From assembly GCF_028291745.1 (NCBI RefSeq), contig NZ_JAQGNQ010000090.1, positions 1-39,014 of the forward strand: a DNA stretch of 39,014 nucleotides, written 5' to 3'. Source of the DNA: Ramlibacter sp. (lineage in GTDB: Bacteria > Pseudomonadota > Gammaproteobacteria > Burkholderiales > Burkholderiaceae_C). Numbering within the stretch: the stretch's first letter is position 1; every line of letters starts with the position of its first letter. Below are positions 7,209-15,414 of the stretch, piece by piece. A program made the translations under genes and the position numbers. The notes beneath the pieces are model-generated. The model saw nothing but the letters and a program-made list of their open reading frames with translations, made no database searches and had not been told where the DNA came from.

Positions 7209-8677
7209 TACTTGCCCCTCACCAGCGCCCGCATGGCGTCAACGTCTTGCATGGTCTTTTTGAACTTCGCAGAAGTTGGCCCGCCCAAGTCGGTTACCGC
7301 AGCCTTCCATCCCTCGGGGTCGTCCGTGCGGTTTTTGTAGGCGTCGTAAACGCGCAGCGCATCCACGTTGGCGACTTGGGACCACTTGTTCTGAAAGTTG
7401 CGCGCGCCAATCGGACTGCCGGCTGCTTGGATGGCGTTCTCCACCCCTCGGTTGAACAGGTCAGCCCCGGTCGAAAGGGCGCGATTCACGCGGGAGGTCG
7501 TCTTCAATGCGTCAGGCGTCCACTGGCGATCCCCAGCCTGTTCGGCCGAGATTGCATGAGCGGCGTCGGTTCCACCCAGCCCGGACGCCTGCGCGAGCTG
7601 CGCCGTTTGGAGCGCGAGGTAGTGGCCGACTTGGTTGTAATTGGTCGCCTTGTCGGATGTCCAGTGCAAACCCGGAACAGCGCCTTTCAGGTTGGCGACG
7701 TACTGAGATCCCTTGCCAAGGTCAGTCTCGTCCGCAAGTTTGATGATCTGATTGGCGTTGAACTGCTGATCGGGAACCGATCGTGCGGCATTGTTCGCGT
7801 TCGTTCTGATGTTCTGCGCGGCCTTGAGCGAATCAGCGTTCTCGCCTACCGGGAAGTTGACCGGCGGCGTGCTGCCTTGCGGCTCCGTGTACTCCCCTGT
7901 TGCCGGGTTGCCGATGCCAAGCCGTCCCGTGGGGGTGTTGACGAACTGATTCGGCGGGGCCATCGGCTGACCGACAGGGCCGACAGGCGTTGCCGCTCCG
8001 ACCTTCGTTTGGAACGGCTGCACGCCATCCTTTGTGTTGACGAAGGAAATGCTCCCGGACTTGACGTCCTGCTGCGTCTGCGGCGGCAATGCCGCCTGCG
8101 CCGCCTGCGTGATGAACTGGCGCCCTGCGTCAGGCCCTTGCGCGAGTGCTTGGCGGTAGCGGGACTTGGCATCCTCAATGACTGGAGCCATCCCCTTGTA
8201 CTGCTGCCCGAGCGTGTCCAGCAGCTTCTCCACCACTTCAGGGGGCGAGTTCGCAGCGGAGTACAGCACTTCGCTGACTTGCTTGCGGTCGTCAGTCGTC
8301 AGCGAGTTCAACGCGGCTTGCGCCTCGGTGCCTTGCTTGTGCGCGGTGGCGATTGCGCTCAAGTATTTCGTGCCTGTCGTGGGCGCCGCCTTCATGATGT
8401 TGGCTTGCGCCTTCACCGGATCGAAACTGCCGTCCGCAGCGGTGTAGTTGCTCGGGTCGGTCAAGACCGGCTGCAAGGCTTGCCGCTCTTGCAGGTCGAT
8501 TTGGCCTTGCTGCGTGGCTTGCTGGTTCTGTTGCAGGGTCTGCTGACCGATTTGCTGGTTCTGCGCGCCGGTCTTCAAATCCTGGACGCCCCTAGCCACA
8601 TTGAGCAGGCTAGACAGGCTCTGCATCTGGTCGGGCAGTTTGGCACCCAACGGAATACTTGCGTCAATACCGGGCAT
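7208..8677 (-). CDS. phage internal virion-type protein, 489 aa
   Basis: The N-terminal region is a glutamine-rich coiled coil (residues about 35-70, QNQQIGQQTLQQNQQATQQG). An alpha-helical body follows, then a Gly/Pro linker near residues 215-270 and a helical C-terminal domain. There is no signal peptide. Proteins with this layout sit directly before transglycosylase-bearing ejection proteins in short-tailed phages, as here where the stop and next start share one base (TAATG). By position it is most likely a partner internal or ejection protein. A direct family match could not be made by eye, so the call rests mainly on synteny. Confidence 0.65.
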   Translation of the reverse strand: MPGIDASIPLGAKLPDQMQSLSSLLNVARGVQDLKTGAQNQQIGQQTLQQNQQATQQGQIDLQERQALQPVLTDPSNYTAADGSFDPVKAQANIMKAAPTTGTKYLSAIATAHKQGTEAQAALNSLTTDDRKQVSEVLYSAANSPPEVVEKLLDTLGQQYKGMAPVIEDAKSRYRQALAQGPDAGRQFITQAAQAALPPQTQQDVKSGSISFVNTKDGVQPFQTKVGAATPVGPVGQPMAPPNQFVNTPTGRLGIGNPATGEYTEPQGSTPPVNFPVGENADSLKAAQNIRTNANNAARSVPDQQFNANQIIKLADETDLGKGSQYVANLKGAVPGLHWTSDKATNYNQVGHYLALQTAQLAQASGLGGTDAAHAISAEQAGDRQWTPDALKTTSRVNRALSTGADLFNRGVENAIQAAGSPIGARNFQNKWSQVANVDALRVYDAYKNRTDDPEGWKAAVTDLGGPTSAKFKKTMQDVDAMRALVRGK

Positions 8678-8686
8678 GTGTAGGCC

Positions 8687-8743
8687 TTATTGGATGGCGA
8701 TCCATCCCAGTTGCGAATTGAGACTTCCGATGGGCTCGTTCAT
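8687..8743 (-). CDS. possible 18-residue ORF
   Basis: A very short frame (MNEPIGSLNSQLGWIAIQ) lies in the 81-base gap between the AlpA-like gene and the 489-residue gene. GAGGTG lies about 11 bases upstream, and its stop is ten bases before the next start. It might be a leader that couples translation into the virion genes, or simply chance. Its length gives no statistical support. Confidence 0.2.
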   Translation of the reverse strand: MNEPIGSLNSQLGWIAIQ

Positions 8744-8758
8744 GGCGAAGGCTGCACC

Positions 8759-8989
8759 TCAGATGCCTTCGCCTTTTCTCGCGCTCGCTATGAGGTCCGC
8801 CAGGTAGCCGTTGATCTCGTGCTCGGGGAAGCCGACAGCTCGTTTTCCGAGTGGAACCGGCCGCGGAAACTCGCCCTTTCGTACCCGGTCCGAGATCTCG
8901 GACCGACACAGACCGACCTTGCGGACGACCTCCGGCATGCGCAGCATTCGGAGGTCGTCGCTGCATTCGTTTTTGCTCCTGTCACCCAT
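8759..8989 (-). CDS. AlpA-family HTH regulator (phage)
   Basis: The 76-residue protein has the AlpA/MerR-like winged helix layout. It reads LRMPEVVRKVGLCRSEISDR (helix-turn-helix) then VRKGEFPRPVPLGKRAVGFP (wing) and a C-terminal helix with EINGYLADLIASARK. AlpA proteins activate excision or late genes in P4-like and related elements. The ATG at 8989 is preceded by GAGGAG. It stands between the tailspike gene and the virion-protein genes, an unusual place, and may control the genes downstream. It is the most diverged of three AlpA-like genes in the element. Confidence 0.85.
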   Translation of the reverse strand: MGDRSKNECSDDLRMLRMPEVVRKVGLCRSEISDRVRKGEFPRPVPLGKRAVGFPEHEINGYLADLIASARKGEGI

Positions 8990-9105
8990 TGGCGGACTCC
9001 TCGTTCGCTTTCACTCGCCACCGTTGGCCGGCGGTAGCATTGACTGTGACTCACTCAACGCCGCCGTTTGGAGGCTGCGCGGTACAGGCGGCAGAACATG
9101 ACCAA

Positions 9106-11271
9106 TCACCGCAGGTGCCAGTTCGCGCTATCGAAAACCGCCGCGACTAACTGCCCCGCCCCTGTCGTCAGAGCGTTGGCGATGTTGCCGCCAGTGTTAA
9201 AGGTCACAGCTGCTCCTGTGATGAAGAACACCTTGCGACCCACCCATCCGTTCAGCATGGTTGTAATCGTGGTGGTGCCGGAGATGATGAACGTATCGCC
9301 TAGCGGCAAGGTGATGGACGTAGCGGATGCCACGGTGGGAATGCGCGTCGCACTCGTCTCGCCACCCGCCCCCGATGCGTAGGTGCAGCCGTTATCCATG
9401 AGTCTGGTATCGACAGGGAGGACGCTCGCTCCGTCAATCAGCACAGAGCCAGTGAGCCCAAAGATATGGGAGTTGCTAAGGCGGATGTTCTGCGGCGCTC
9501 CACCTAGGCGCAGGCCGTAATCAGCGCTGAAGGAGCCGATTGCGTTAGGGCCGAAGCCTGCTTGCCGTCCCAGAGTGGAGTCAGAAATGCAGATACCAAT
9601 GGGCGCCTGAAATCCGTTGCCGTCGATCCAGACGTAGGCTGAGTTGAGAAGTTCGGCCGCAGTGCCGTTGGGCCGCAAGCAATCTCCAGCCGCATCCGAG
9701 ATGAAGACCCCTCGAACCTCCTTCATGTAAAAGCCGTTCTTCACGTAGCGGCACACGGCGCCGTTAAAGCGGAAGTCGGTGATGCAGTAATCCCCGCCTC
9801 CGATGTTCTTTCCACCAAGGTATACGCTCGTCTGCCCTGCGTCATAGAGGCAGTTGGAGAACTGATGGCTTGAGATAGCCGTAACTCCGGAGCAGGCGTC
9901 CACGTACAACGACACAGAGCCCGTGCCACCGGCCGAGCCGCCGTCGTCGATGCCCTCGAAGAGGACGTTCGACCACATGCTCTCGTTGACCGCGCCCGCC
10001 TCGTTGTTCATGTAGACCGTGGCGTGCAGCTTGTCGACGGTGGCGTTCGCTGGGGTGACGTTGCCAAAGCCCGTCGTTGCGTTTACCGTCAGCGTGTTGG
10101 CATCCGGCGCCGTGGCGATCTTCCATGTCTGGTTGTCGTAGCTGGTGCCCGTGCCGCGAATAACGAAGGTCTCACCAATGGCGAACAGATTGTTGGTGGC
10201 GGAGATAGTGAACACGGCGCCGCCGTCAACGATAGAGTTGATCTTGGTTTGCCTCGGCGTACCCTTGCCGGAGAAGACGCAGTTGGAGACGGTGAGGCTC
10301 GTAACCTGGCCGCTGATGTACAGCGTCGGTCCGACCACGCCAGCCGTGCGGAACTTGCGCGCGTAGACGTTGCTCCAGTTTCCACCACCACACCGAAAGC
10401 GGATTGCCTCCTGCCCACCGAAGCACTCGATGCGGACCTGCGACATGAGGGTAAAGGTCACATCACCAGCAGAAGATCCGATGTCCAACGCCTTGCCGCT
10501 GGTGGTGATGTAGATGTTTTGGAGGAAGAAGTCGCCCGTATTCCTGGCAGTCAGACCGATCATTGCGATCTGCGTGCCACTCTCCACGACACCCATGTTC
10601 ATCATGCCGATGCACGCTGCGGGACACCCTGTGGCGTTGAAGGCCATGGCAGTGACGCCAGCAGCAACGACCAGCATTGAGCTGCGCGGGCCATCTCCTC
10701 GCAAGATCACTGCGCGCCCGGCTGCGGTCAGGCCGGAGGTGATCAAGTACAGGCCAGTGGGAAAGTAGATTGTCTTGGAGTTGGTCGAGCCAAGCGGAAC
10801 AGAGTTGAGTGCTGCTTGAATCGCAGCCGTGTCGTTGGTGGACCCGTCCCCTACCGCGCCAAAGTCTTTCACGCTGACGACATCGCGCATCTTGTCCTGC
10901 GCGAGCCGCGACACCGCGCCAGTGCCAGCCTGCAAGAAACCAACCAACGCAGACCCGCCAGAAGCGACAAGGGCAGAGCGCAGTACCGTGTCAGAACCTG
11001 AGAGGTTGTCGTAGGTGCTGATCGTGTTGCCCAGCGAATCCTTGACGACGAATTTGTAAGTGAGGGACGGGTCGAGGTAGCAGATGCACTCACCCCGGGA
11101 GTTCAGGACGATGGGGTTCGTGTTCGGCGTTCCACCCGTGGAATCCGTGTACGTCGCTTGGGGGGTGGTGGTTCCGGCTGCAAAGGTGGACACTTGGCCC
11201 CCGACCAGCGCCAGACCTGTACTGGTCGAGGTGAACCGCAGGAACGGGATGGGTGCGAGAGTTGCCGTCAT
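9106..11271 (-). CDS. phage tailspike with pectate-lyase-type beta-helix
   Basis: The 721-residue protein begins with a virion-attachment-type domain (residues about 1-110, MTATLAPIPFLRFTSTSTG then PIVLNSRGECICYLDP and TYKFVVKDSLGNTI). A short linker leads to a pectate-lyase-3 type entry, VVSVKDFGAVGDGSTNDTAA then TIYFPTGLYLIT. The rest shows the repetitive short Val/Ile/Asn/Gly strands of a right-handed beta-helix, ending in a trimerisation-like tail. Such tailspikes trimerise, bind surface polysaccharide and often cleave it. The ATG at 11271 overlaps the stop of a 23-codon frame as ATGA. A longer frame to 11391 would begin with a non-phage-like basic leader. Confidence 0.9.
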   Translation of the reverse strand: MTATLAPIPFLRFTSTSTGLALVGGQVSTFAAGTTTPQATYTDSTGGTPNTNPIVLNSRGECICYLDPSLTYKFVVKDSLGNTISTYDNLSGSDTVLRSALVASGGSALVGFLQAGTGAVSRLAQDKMRDVVSVKDFGAVGDGSTNDTAAIQAALNSVPLGSTNSKTIYFPTGLYLITSGLTAAGRAVILRGDGPRSSMLVVAAGVTAMAFNATGCPAACIGMMNMGVVESGTQIAMIGLTARNTGDFFLQNIYITTSGKALDIGSSAGDVTFTLMSQVRIECFGGQEAIRFRCGGGNWSNVYARKFRTAGVVGPTLYISGQVTSLTVSNCVFSGKGTPRQTKINSIVDGGAVFTISATNNLFAIGETFVIRGTGTSYDNQTWKIATAPDANTLTVNATTGFGNVTPANATVDKLHATVYMNNEAGAVNESMWSNVLFEGIDDGGSAGGTGSVSLYVDACSGVTAISSHQFSNCLYDAGQTSVYLGGKNIGGGDYCITDFRFNGAVCRYVKNGFYMKEVRGVFISDAAGDCLRPNGTAAELLNSAYVWIDGNGFQAPIGICISDSTLGRQAGFGPNAIGSFSADYGLRLGGAPQNIRLSNSHIFGLTGSVLIDGASVLPVDTRLMDNGCTYASGAGGETSATRIPTVASATSITLPLGDTFIISGTTTITTMLNGWVGRKVFFITGAAVTFNTGGNIANALTTGAGQLVAAVFDSANWHLR

Positions 11272-11339
11272 GCGAGGACCCCTGGCATGCGGACGACTCG
11301 CAGTTCGCCGGCACAGCGGGCGATGATGGTATCGCTCAT
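11268..11339 (-). CDS. 23-residue leader ORF coupled to tailspike
   Basis: The frame MSDTIIARCAGELRVVRMPG-VLA has GAGAGG about nine bases before its ATG at 11339. It ends with TGA overlapping the tailspike ATG (ATGA). The tailspike itself has only a weak ribosome site, so reinitiation after this short frame would explain its translation. A coding role for the peptide itself is not shown. Confidence 0.45.
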   Translation of the reverse strand: MSDTIIARCAGELRVVRMPGVLA

Positions 11340-11397
11340 GGAAGTAACCCTCTCTGTCGTTGTCTGCTGCTTTGCGGCAGTCCTTGGACAAGGTTTT

Positions 11398-11431
11398 ACC
11401 GAAGGGGCGCCCTCCTGTACGCTCCTTCGGT
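11398..11431 (-). terminator. 12-bp stem-loop, possible terminator or processing site
   Basis: ACCGAAGGGGCG and CGCTCCTTCGGT pair over 12 bases with one G/T wobble around a 10-base loop. It starts 12 bases after the stop of the 247-residue gene and lies before the tailspike unit. On the minus strand it is followed by AAAACC, not a U-tract, so it is not a canonical intrinsic terminator. It may attenuate or protect the transcript at the early/late boundary. Confidence 0.5.
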
Positions 11432-11443
11432 TTCGGTTAACCG

Positions 11444-12187
11444 CTAGTTCTGTGTTGGGCGAACCCAGTCCGCAGAGATGTGCTGCTCTGCTCCTTCGTG
11501 GACGTACTTCCGCACCGTGTCGTCCTCGATGGAAATGCCCAGGACCCGTAGCGCGTTGCCTATCTCGGGGATAACGGCGCTGCGCCGATCAGTCGGCATG
11601 TAGCCGTAACCGTCAATAGCCATTCCGATGACCAGCTTGGTCAGCGATGAGCGCTCCAGCGCCGCTAGGCCGCGACTGGCAGTCCGGGTGTCGACCGTGA
11701 GTTGCGTCTGGGCTACGACAGGGATCGCCGGTTTCTCTCGGGTTGTGGTGGCCGCCGCGTTCGCCTGCGTTTGCCTGCGTTCGGTCCCGTGACGCGGCGC
11801 GACATGGCTGGCAGTCGCCTCCAAGTCGTCCGCGACATGCACCGGAAGCTCAGTGCACCACTCCTCTGCGAGCGTCAAGGTCGCGTCGCTGTAGACGCAC
11901 TTTGGATCCGGCGAGTTGGAGAGCAGCGGGTACACGGGCGTACACCACAGCATGTCGTCCAAGGCTTCGATGCGGTCCCTCAGTATGCGCAGGCGCCGCT
12001 CCAGTGCGTCGACCCTGCGGCGGGCGTCCTGATCGCCACGCAACATGCCAAGCTCGGTCGCCAGCACTTGAACGTGAATCGGATGCAGCGCGACGCGATC
12101 GATCTCTCCGCAGCCGGTGTCTTGTTCCAGCTGAATCGCGTCCCCGTCGATTTCGTAGGCGAGGTTAAAGATTCTCGTCATAGGCAT
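11444..12187 (-). CDS. phage protein with GYGY/TVRKY C-terminal domain
   Basis: The 247-residue product has an acidic N-terminal domain (FNLAYEIDGDAIQLEQDTGC then a coiled segment with RRRVDALERRLRILRDRIEA). A variable linker separates it from a C-terminal domain, LAALERSSLTKLVIGMAIDG then GYMPTDRRSAVIPEIGNALR and EDDTVRKYVHEGA. I recall this last domain as common in proteobacterial phage and plasmid hypotheticals; it looks like a small helical DNA-related module. The gene overlaps the previous stop. Either the ATG at 12187 (GAGGT six bases upstream) or the ATG at 12181 (forming ATGA) could be used. Function unknown. Confidence 0.65.
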   Translation of the reverse strand: MPMTRIFNLAYEIDGDAIQLEQDTGCGEIDRVALHPIHVQVLATELGMLRGDQDARRRVDALERRLRILRDRIEALDDMLWCTPVYPLLSNSPDPKCVYSDATLTLAEEWCTELPVHVADDLEATASHVAPRHGTERRQTQANAAATTTREKPAIPVVAQTQLTVDTRTASRGLAALERSSLTKLVIGMAIDGYGYMPTDRRSAVIPEIGNALRVLGISIEDDTVRKYVHEGAEQHISADWVRPTQN

Positions 12188-12429
12188 GTCACTACCTCAT
12201 TGCGGCAGTAGCGGCCATGTATTTGCCCGTGCGACTCGGGCTGACGTCCGAAGTGGCCGAGGAACCACGTGAGCACATTGGCATGCTCGGACAGGATGGA
12301 CTGCAAATACGCACCTGTACGCTTCACTGGTCGCCCGGGTCTCCTTCGTTCACCCTGGTCGGCGGGGAGGCCCCCGCGGTATCGAATGAGCACCCCAGCG
12401 AGGTGATCCGGCAGAAGATCCCGCGTCAC
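12178..12429 (-). CDS. hypothetical protein, 83 aa, GTGA-coupled
   Basis: The small basic product starts with GTG at 12429, overlapping the ATPase stop as GTGA, and ends overlapping the start of the next gene. The sequence runs VTRDLLPDHLAGVLIRYRGG, then RRRPGRPVKRTGAYLQSILS and HANVLTWFLGHFGRQPESHG. The RRPGRP stretch resembles an AT-hook-like basic motif, which hints at nucleic-acid binding. Coupling on both sides supports that it is real even though it has no recognised family. It may assist replication by analogy with its neighbours, which is an inference from position only. Confidence 0.6.
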   Translation of the reverse strand: MTRDLLPDHLAGVLIRYRGGLPADQGERRRPGRPVKRTGAYLQSILSEHANVLTWFLGHFGRQPESHGQIHGRYCRNEVVTCL

Positions 12430-13610
12430 TGCTCGGCCCCCGCGTGTGCGGCGCCCTCCGGTGCAGCGGCGTCCTCCCCTCCAACAACCCACAACGCATT
12501 CTTCCGAGGCTTAGGCAAGCTCCAGTACCAACCGTCGTTCATGCCGCCCTTCTTCTTGATGACGGCGATCTGATCGGCTGCCCTGCGCACCGTCGCCCAC
12601 GAGTGCCCAGCCTCCTGTGCTTCGGTCTTCACCGTCTTGGAAGGGACCTGATCCTCTCCAAGGACTTGGCGCAGGAAGTCCTCCGCTCCCGCCGCAGCGG
12701 TTGAATGCTCGTCATCCTGTGTCGGGTCCGTCAGCAGATCCCTTGCAGCACCCTGCACGGCCTTGCCCCATGAGGCCCGGGTAGCCTCAATCCCGGCGAG
12801 CGGCTCCATTTGCTCGAGGTGGTACTCGAACCCTCCCTCGTCCGGGCCGATGTTGCTTTTGCCGCGGGCGAGGATGCGCCGATCAGAGCCGTCTTCGGAC
12901 TTGACCTTGGCGGCCACAAGAACGACACGCGCGACAGCGGAGAAGGAGACGGAGCCCACCACACGTTGCGCGGGGTCCTGGCCTTGGCCGCCCTTGCTGA
13001 AGTGCGAGATGCCGAGAATCGCTGCGCTCGTTGCGCTTCCAAGGTCCACAAGCGGCTGCAGTGCTCGACGGACTTCAGTGGCCTTGTGGGAGTCCCCCGC
13101 CACCACCGTGACAACAGGATCCACGATCAAGAGGGCGACGTTCCCGATTTCGTCGATGCGGGCCATGAGCGGAACCATGTCGCGCGCGGGATCGAATGGG
13201 ACCGACTCACCGTCAACCGTGGCACCTTTGACGAAGTACACGCGCGAAGGGTCACCTCCGGCCGCAAGCAGCTTCGGAAGCAAACCGTCGGCGGGATCGT
13301 CCTCGCCGCTCCAGATCACCACATTCCCAGCGGGACAGGTGCTGCCGTCCGGGAACGCCGCGCCGAGCGTCACCGTTGCCGCGATGGCGATCGCGATGGT
13401 TGTCTTCCCAGTGCCAGGCTGGCCGGCGAGGATGTGCAGTTTCCCGCGGGCGATCCAGTGTTTCCACAGCCATTTGATCGGCTCGGGCCTCAGGTCACTT
13501 CCGCGCGTGAGCACGATGCCGTCCGCAAGCGGAGCCGCGGGCGTAGGCGCTCCCTCGTAGCGTTTGGCGGAAGTGACGATCGATCCCATGATCTTCTTCT
13601 CTGCGCTCAC
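12426..13610 (-). CDS. RepA-like RecA-fold ATPase (AAA_25 type)
   Basis: The 394-residue protein has a Walker A at residues 63-70 (GQPGTGKT) in the context KLHILAGQPGTGKTTIAIAI. The acidic segment VVIWSGEDDPADGL and a Walker B near 158-164 (VALLIVD) follow, then ILGISHFSKG. This is the layout of RSF1010-RepA-like and DnaB-like hexameric helicase ATPases encoded next to primases in phages and plasmids. The C-terminal 100 residues are a winged-helix-like region (SKTVKTEAQEAGHSWATVRR). The start is a GTG overlapping the primase stop as GTGA. Together with the primase it should form the element's replication unit. The helicase role is inferred from family. Confidence 0.85.
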   Translation of the reverse strand: MSAEKKIMGSIVTSAKRYEGAPTPAAPLADGIVLTRGSDLRPEPIKWLWKHWIARGKLHILAGQPGTGKTTIAIAIAATVTLGAAFPDGSTCPAGNVVIWSGEDDPADGLLPKLLAAGGDPSRVYFVKGATVDGESVPFDPARDMVPLMARIDEIGNVALLIVDPVVTVVAGDSHKATEVRRALQPLVDLGSATSAAILGISHFSKGGQGQDPAQRVVGSVSFSAVARVVLVAAKVKSEDGSDRRILARGKSNIGPDEGGFEYHLEQMEPLAGIEATRASWGKAVQGAARDLLTDPTQDDEHSTAAAGAEDFLRQVLGEDQVPSKTVKTEAQEAGHSWATVRRAADQIAVIKKKGGMNDGWYWSLPKPRKNALWVVGGEDAAAPEGAAHAGAEQ

Positions 13611-14572
13611 GCCTGTACCTCCGTCAACGCGTCGTTCAGGTCGTTCTGCGCTTGCGCCGTGATCAGAACCTCCACTCCCGCCGCCCACCAGCGTGCTGCG
13701 CATTCCTCCGCACCCCGTGCTCCCGCGGCATCGTTGTCCGCGCCAATGAGGAGGGTTTGGATTCCACCAAGAACAGGCAGCGCACCCAAGTTGCCGGCGT
13801 CCAGGCAGGCCCAGACCGGGGCGTATGCGTGCGCCATGCTCAGGGCGGTCTCAATTCCCTCCGCCACTCCGAGGCCGTGGGTGACGTATTCGTCGTGCCA
13901 GAGGCGCACCACGCCGCCCTGCTTGGAGTGCCTCCCGAGCAGAAGCCGCGCGGGCTGCACATCCGCCTTTGTTCCGTCCGCGCGAATCCAGGTGCGATGC
14001 AGCGTCTTCATTTCCCTCGACGCCGCGTCAGTGACCAGGGCCACGAGCGCAGGACCGGTGTACCCGGTCGGATGCTTCAGGGCGGGATGAAAGCGCAAGT
14101 GCGATCCCCGCGGGGGAATGACACAGCGGCGCGCGCGCAGGTATTCCTCCCCGGGAGTGCCGCTGATAGTCCGGCAGGTTTGAAGCAACTCCAGCCCGAA
14201 GTCGGCGAGCACCTGGTGCTGGTCTGGGTCCGGCACCCTGACCCGCGTGGAATCAGATTCCAACTCCCGCGCTCGGGTGGTAACCGTTACCAGTCTGCCG
14301 GGGCCCAGTTCACTCCAGGCGCGAAGATCCTTTGCCGCCTCGATGAAGGACAGACCGTGCGCCTTCTGGTGGTACGCGAGGACATCGCCGCCGTGCTCAC
14401 CGCAGGCCATGCATACCCAGCCACCAGTGTCCGTGTTCCAGCGCATCGAATCGCTGCCACCGTGCAGTCGGCATTCCGTCGTGATCCACTTGCCATGTCC
14501 GACCGCCTTCAGGCCCTGTGCCTCGATGTAGTTGTGTGCGTCGGGCAGCTCGTCCCTCTTGAGCTCACCCAT
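13607..14572 (-). CDS. DNA primase: CHC2-type zinc finger plus Toprim
   Basis: The 321-residue protein starts with a zinc-ribbon of CHC2 type. The ligands are C34-x2-H37 and C54-x2-C57 (TECRLHGGSD, then WVCMACGEHGGD). A bridging domain and a Toprim fold follow, with the conserved glutamate in VAEGIETALS (residues 236-245) and the aspartates in IGADNDAAG (276-284). Such phage/plasmid primases make RNA primers, here probably for the adjacent RecA-fold helicase. The ATG at 14572 overlaps the previous stop by eight bases. The length is normal for the compact form lacking a fused helicase. Confidence 0.9.
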   Translation of the reverse strand: MGELKRDELPDAHNYIEAQGLKAVGHGKWITTECRLHGGSDSMRWNTDTGGWVCMACGEHGGDVLAYHQKAHGLSFIEAAKDLRAWSELGPGRLVTVTTRARELESDSTRVRVPDPDQHQVLADFGLELLQTCRTISGTPGEEYLRARRCVIPPRGSHLRFHPALKHPTGYTGPALVALVTDAASREMKTLHRTWIRADGTKADVQPARLLLGRHSKQGGVVRLWHDEYVTHGLGVAEGIETALSMAHAYAPVWACLDAGNLGALPVLGGIQTLLIGADNDAAGARGAEECAARWWAAGVEVLITAQAQNDLNDALTEVQA

Positions 14573-14789
14573 GGCGCACCTCGCTTTCGAGCGCCTTCTG
14601 AAGTGCGCGGAGCAGTCCGCGGAGGAACTCCGACGCCGCTGCCGGATGCTGTGCCTTCACGAGGTTGTACAAATGGTCTTGGTCGGCCATGCCATGCGCT
14701 TCGCGCAGGTCGAAGAGCGCACGATTGCCGGCAAGGTTGCCTGCCAGGTATTCGCCCACAATCTTGCCGATGCCGCTGAACTCGCTCAT
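14565..14789 (-). CDS. small hypothetical protein, 74 aa
   Basis: The product starts MSEFSGIGKIVGEYLAGNLA and is an amphipathic, helical, soluble protein ending QKALESEVRHG. The ATG at 14789 overlaps the upstream stop as ATGA, and its own stop overlaps the primase start by eight bases. It is thus translationally locked into the replication operon. I do not recognise the family. A role as a primase accessory factor or a regulator would be speculation. Confidence 0.65.
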   Translation of the reverse strand: MSEFSGIGKIVGEYLAGNLAGNRALFDLREAHGMADQDHLYNLVKAQHPAAASEFLRGLLRALQKALESEVRHG

Positions 14790-15082
14790 CGTGCCTCCCA
14801 CTGCTTCAGGAGCTGACGGGCAGCGCGAAGATCAGGAACGGTCCGAGTGAGGCCTCCCGGTTGGGAGAGCAGCAACTGTTCTCCACAAAGCGGGTAGAGG
14901 TAGGCGTTGAAGCGCGCCAGGCGATCTTGCAGAACGCGAAGCATCCGGCACTCGCCCATTGCGTCGTCCAGTTCTTCCCGGCTAGAATTCGCTTGCTTAC
15001 TTTGAACACCGGCCTTGGCTCCGTCTACGCGGGCTGGGGCCGTTTCTTTTGGGGGGTGTCGGTCCATGCAGATGGCACTCAT
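14786..15082 (-). CDS. hypothetical protein, 98 aa
   Basis: The start at 15082 forms ATGA with the AlpA stop, and the stop forms ATGA with the next start. A frame extending to 15142 has no independent support. The N-terminal 40 residues are polar and disordered-looking (MDRHPPKETAPARVDGAKAG). The rest is helical (REELDDAMGECRMLRVLQDR, then TVPDLRAARQLLKQWEAR). There is no membrane segment or known domain. Its constant coupling suggests a replication or copy-control accessory role, not shown by sequence. Confidence 0.6.
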   Translation of the reverse strand: MSAICMDRHPPKETAPARVDGAKAGVQSKQANSSREELDDAMGECRMLRVLQDRLARFNAYLYPLCGEQLLLSQPGGLTRTVPDLRAARQLLKQWEAR

Positions 15083-15330
15083 TTGCCACCCTCCTTGCCC
15101 GTGCACTGCTTCAGCCAAGCACGCACGTCGCCGACTTTCCACGCAGTCACGCGATCAGAGAGCTTCACGGGCGCCGGGAATGAGCCGGCCTTGACCTTGC
15201 GCCAGAGCGTGGGGGCACTGAACGGAACGGGCGCCGGTACGTCAGGACGCTTGGGATCGATCACCAGGCGAGACGCGCGGATGTACGCGCCGTCCGGCAT
15301 GGAATCGAAGCTGGGGATGCTTATTGACAC
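15079..15330 (-). CDS. AlpA-family excisionase/regulator
   Basis: The 83-residue protein ends in a classic AlpA domain: PFSAPTLWRKVKAGSFPAPV, KLSDRVTAWKVGDVRAWLKQ. The segment SAPTLWRKVKAG is the DNA-recognition helix region and TAWKVGDV the wing. The start is set at the GTG at 15330 because AGGAGG lies seven bases before it; an extension to 15369 lacks a site. It heads the coupled chain of replication genes and is very similar to the AlpA gene beside the integrase. It may therefore bind the same DNA sites and tie replication to excision. That link is inferred. Confidence 0.85.
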   Translation of the reverse strand: MSISIPSFDSMPDGAYIRASRLVIDPKRPDVPAPVPFSAPTLWRKVKAGSFPAPVKLSDRVTAWKVGDVRAWLKQCTGKEGGK

Positions 15331-15414
15331 TGTCTGCCCTCCTATGAAGCTGGCAGACACGAGTCTCAAATCTGCGGCGGTTTTCCTCTATTGGGTCGCG
15401 GGCCTCCGACCCAT

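Noticed and set aside
9106..11391. Diversity-generating retroelement around the tailspike
   Set aside because: No reverse transcriptase gene, template repeat or adenine-rich variable region was seen.
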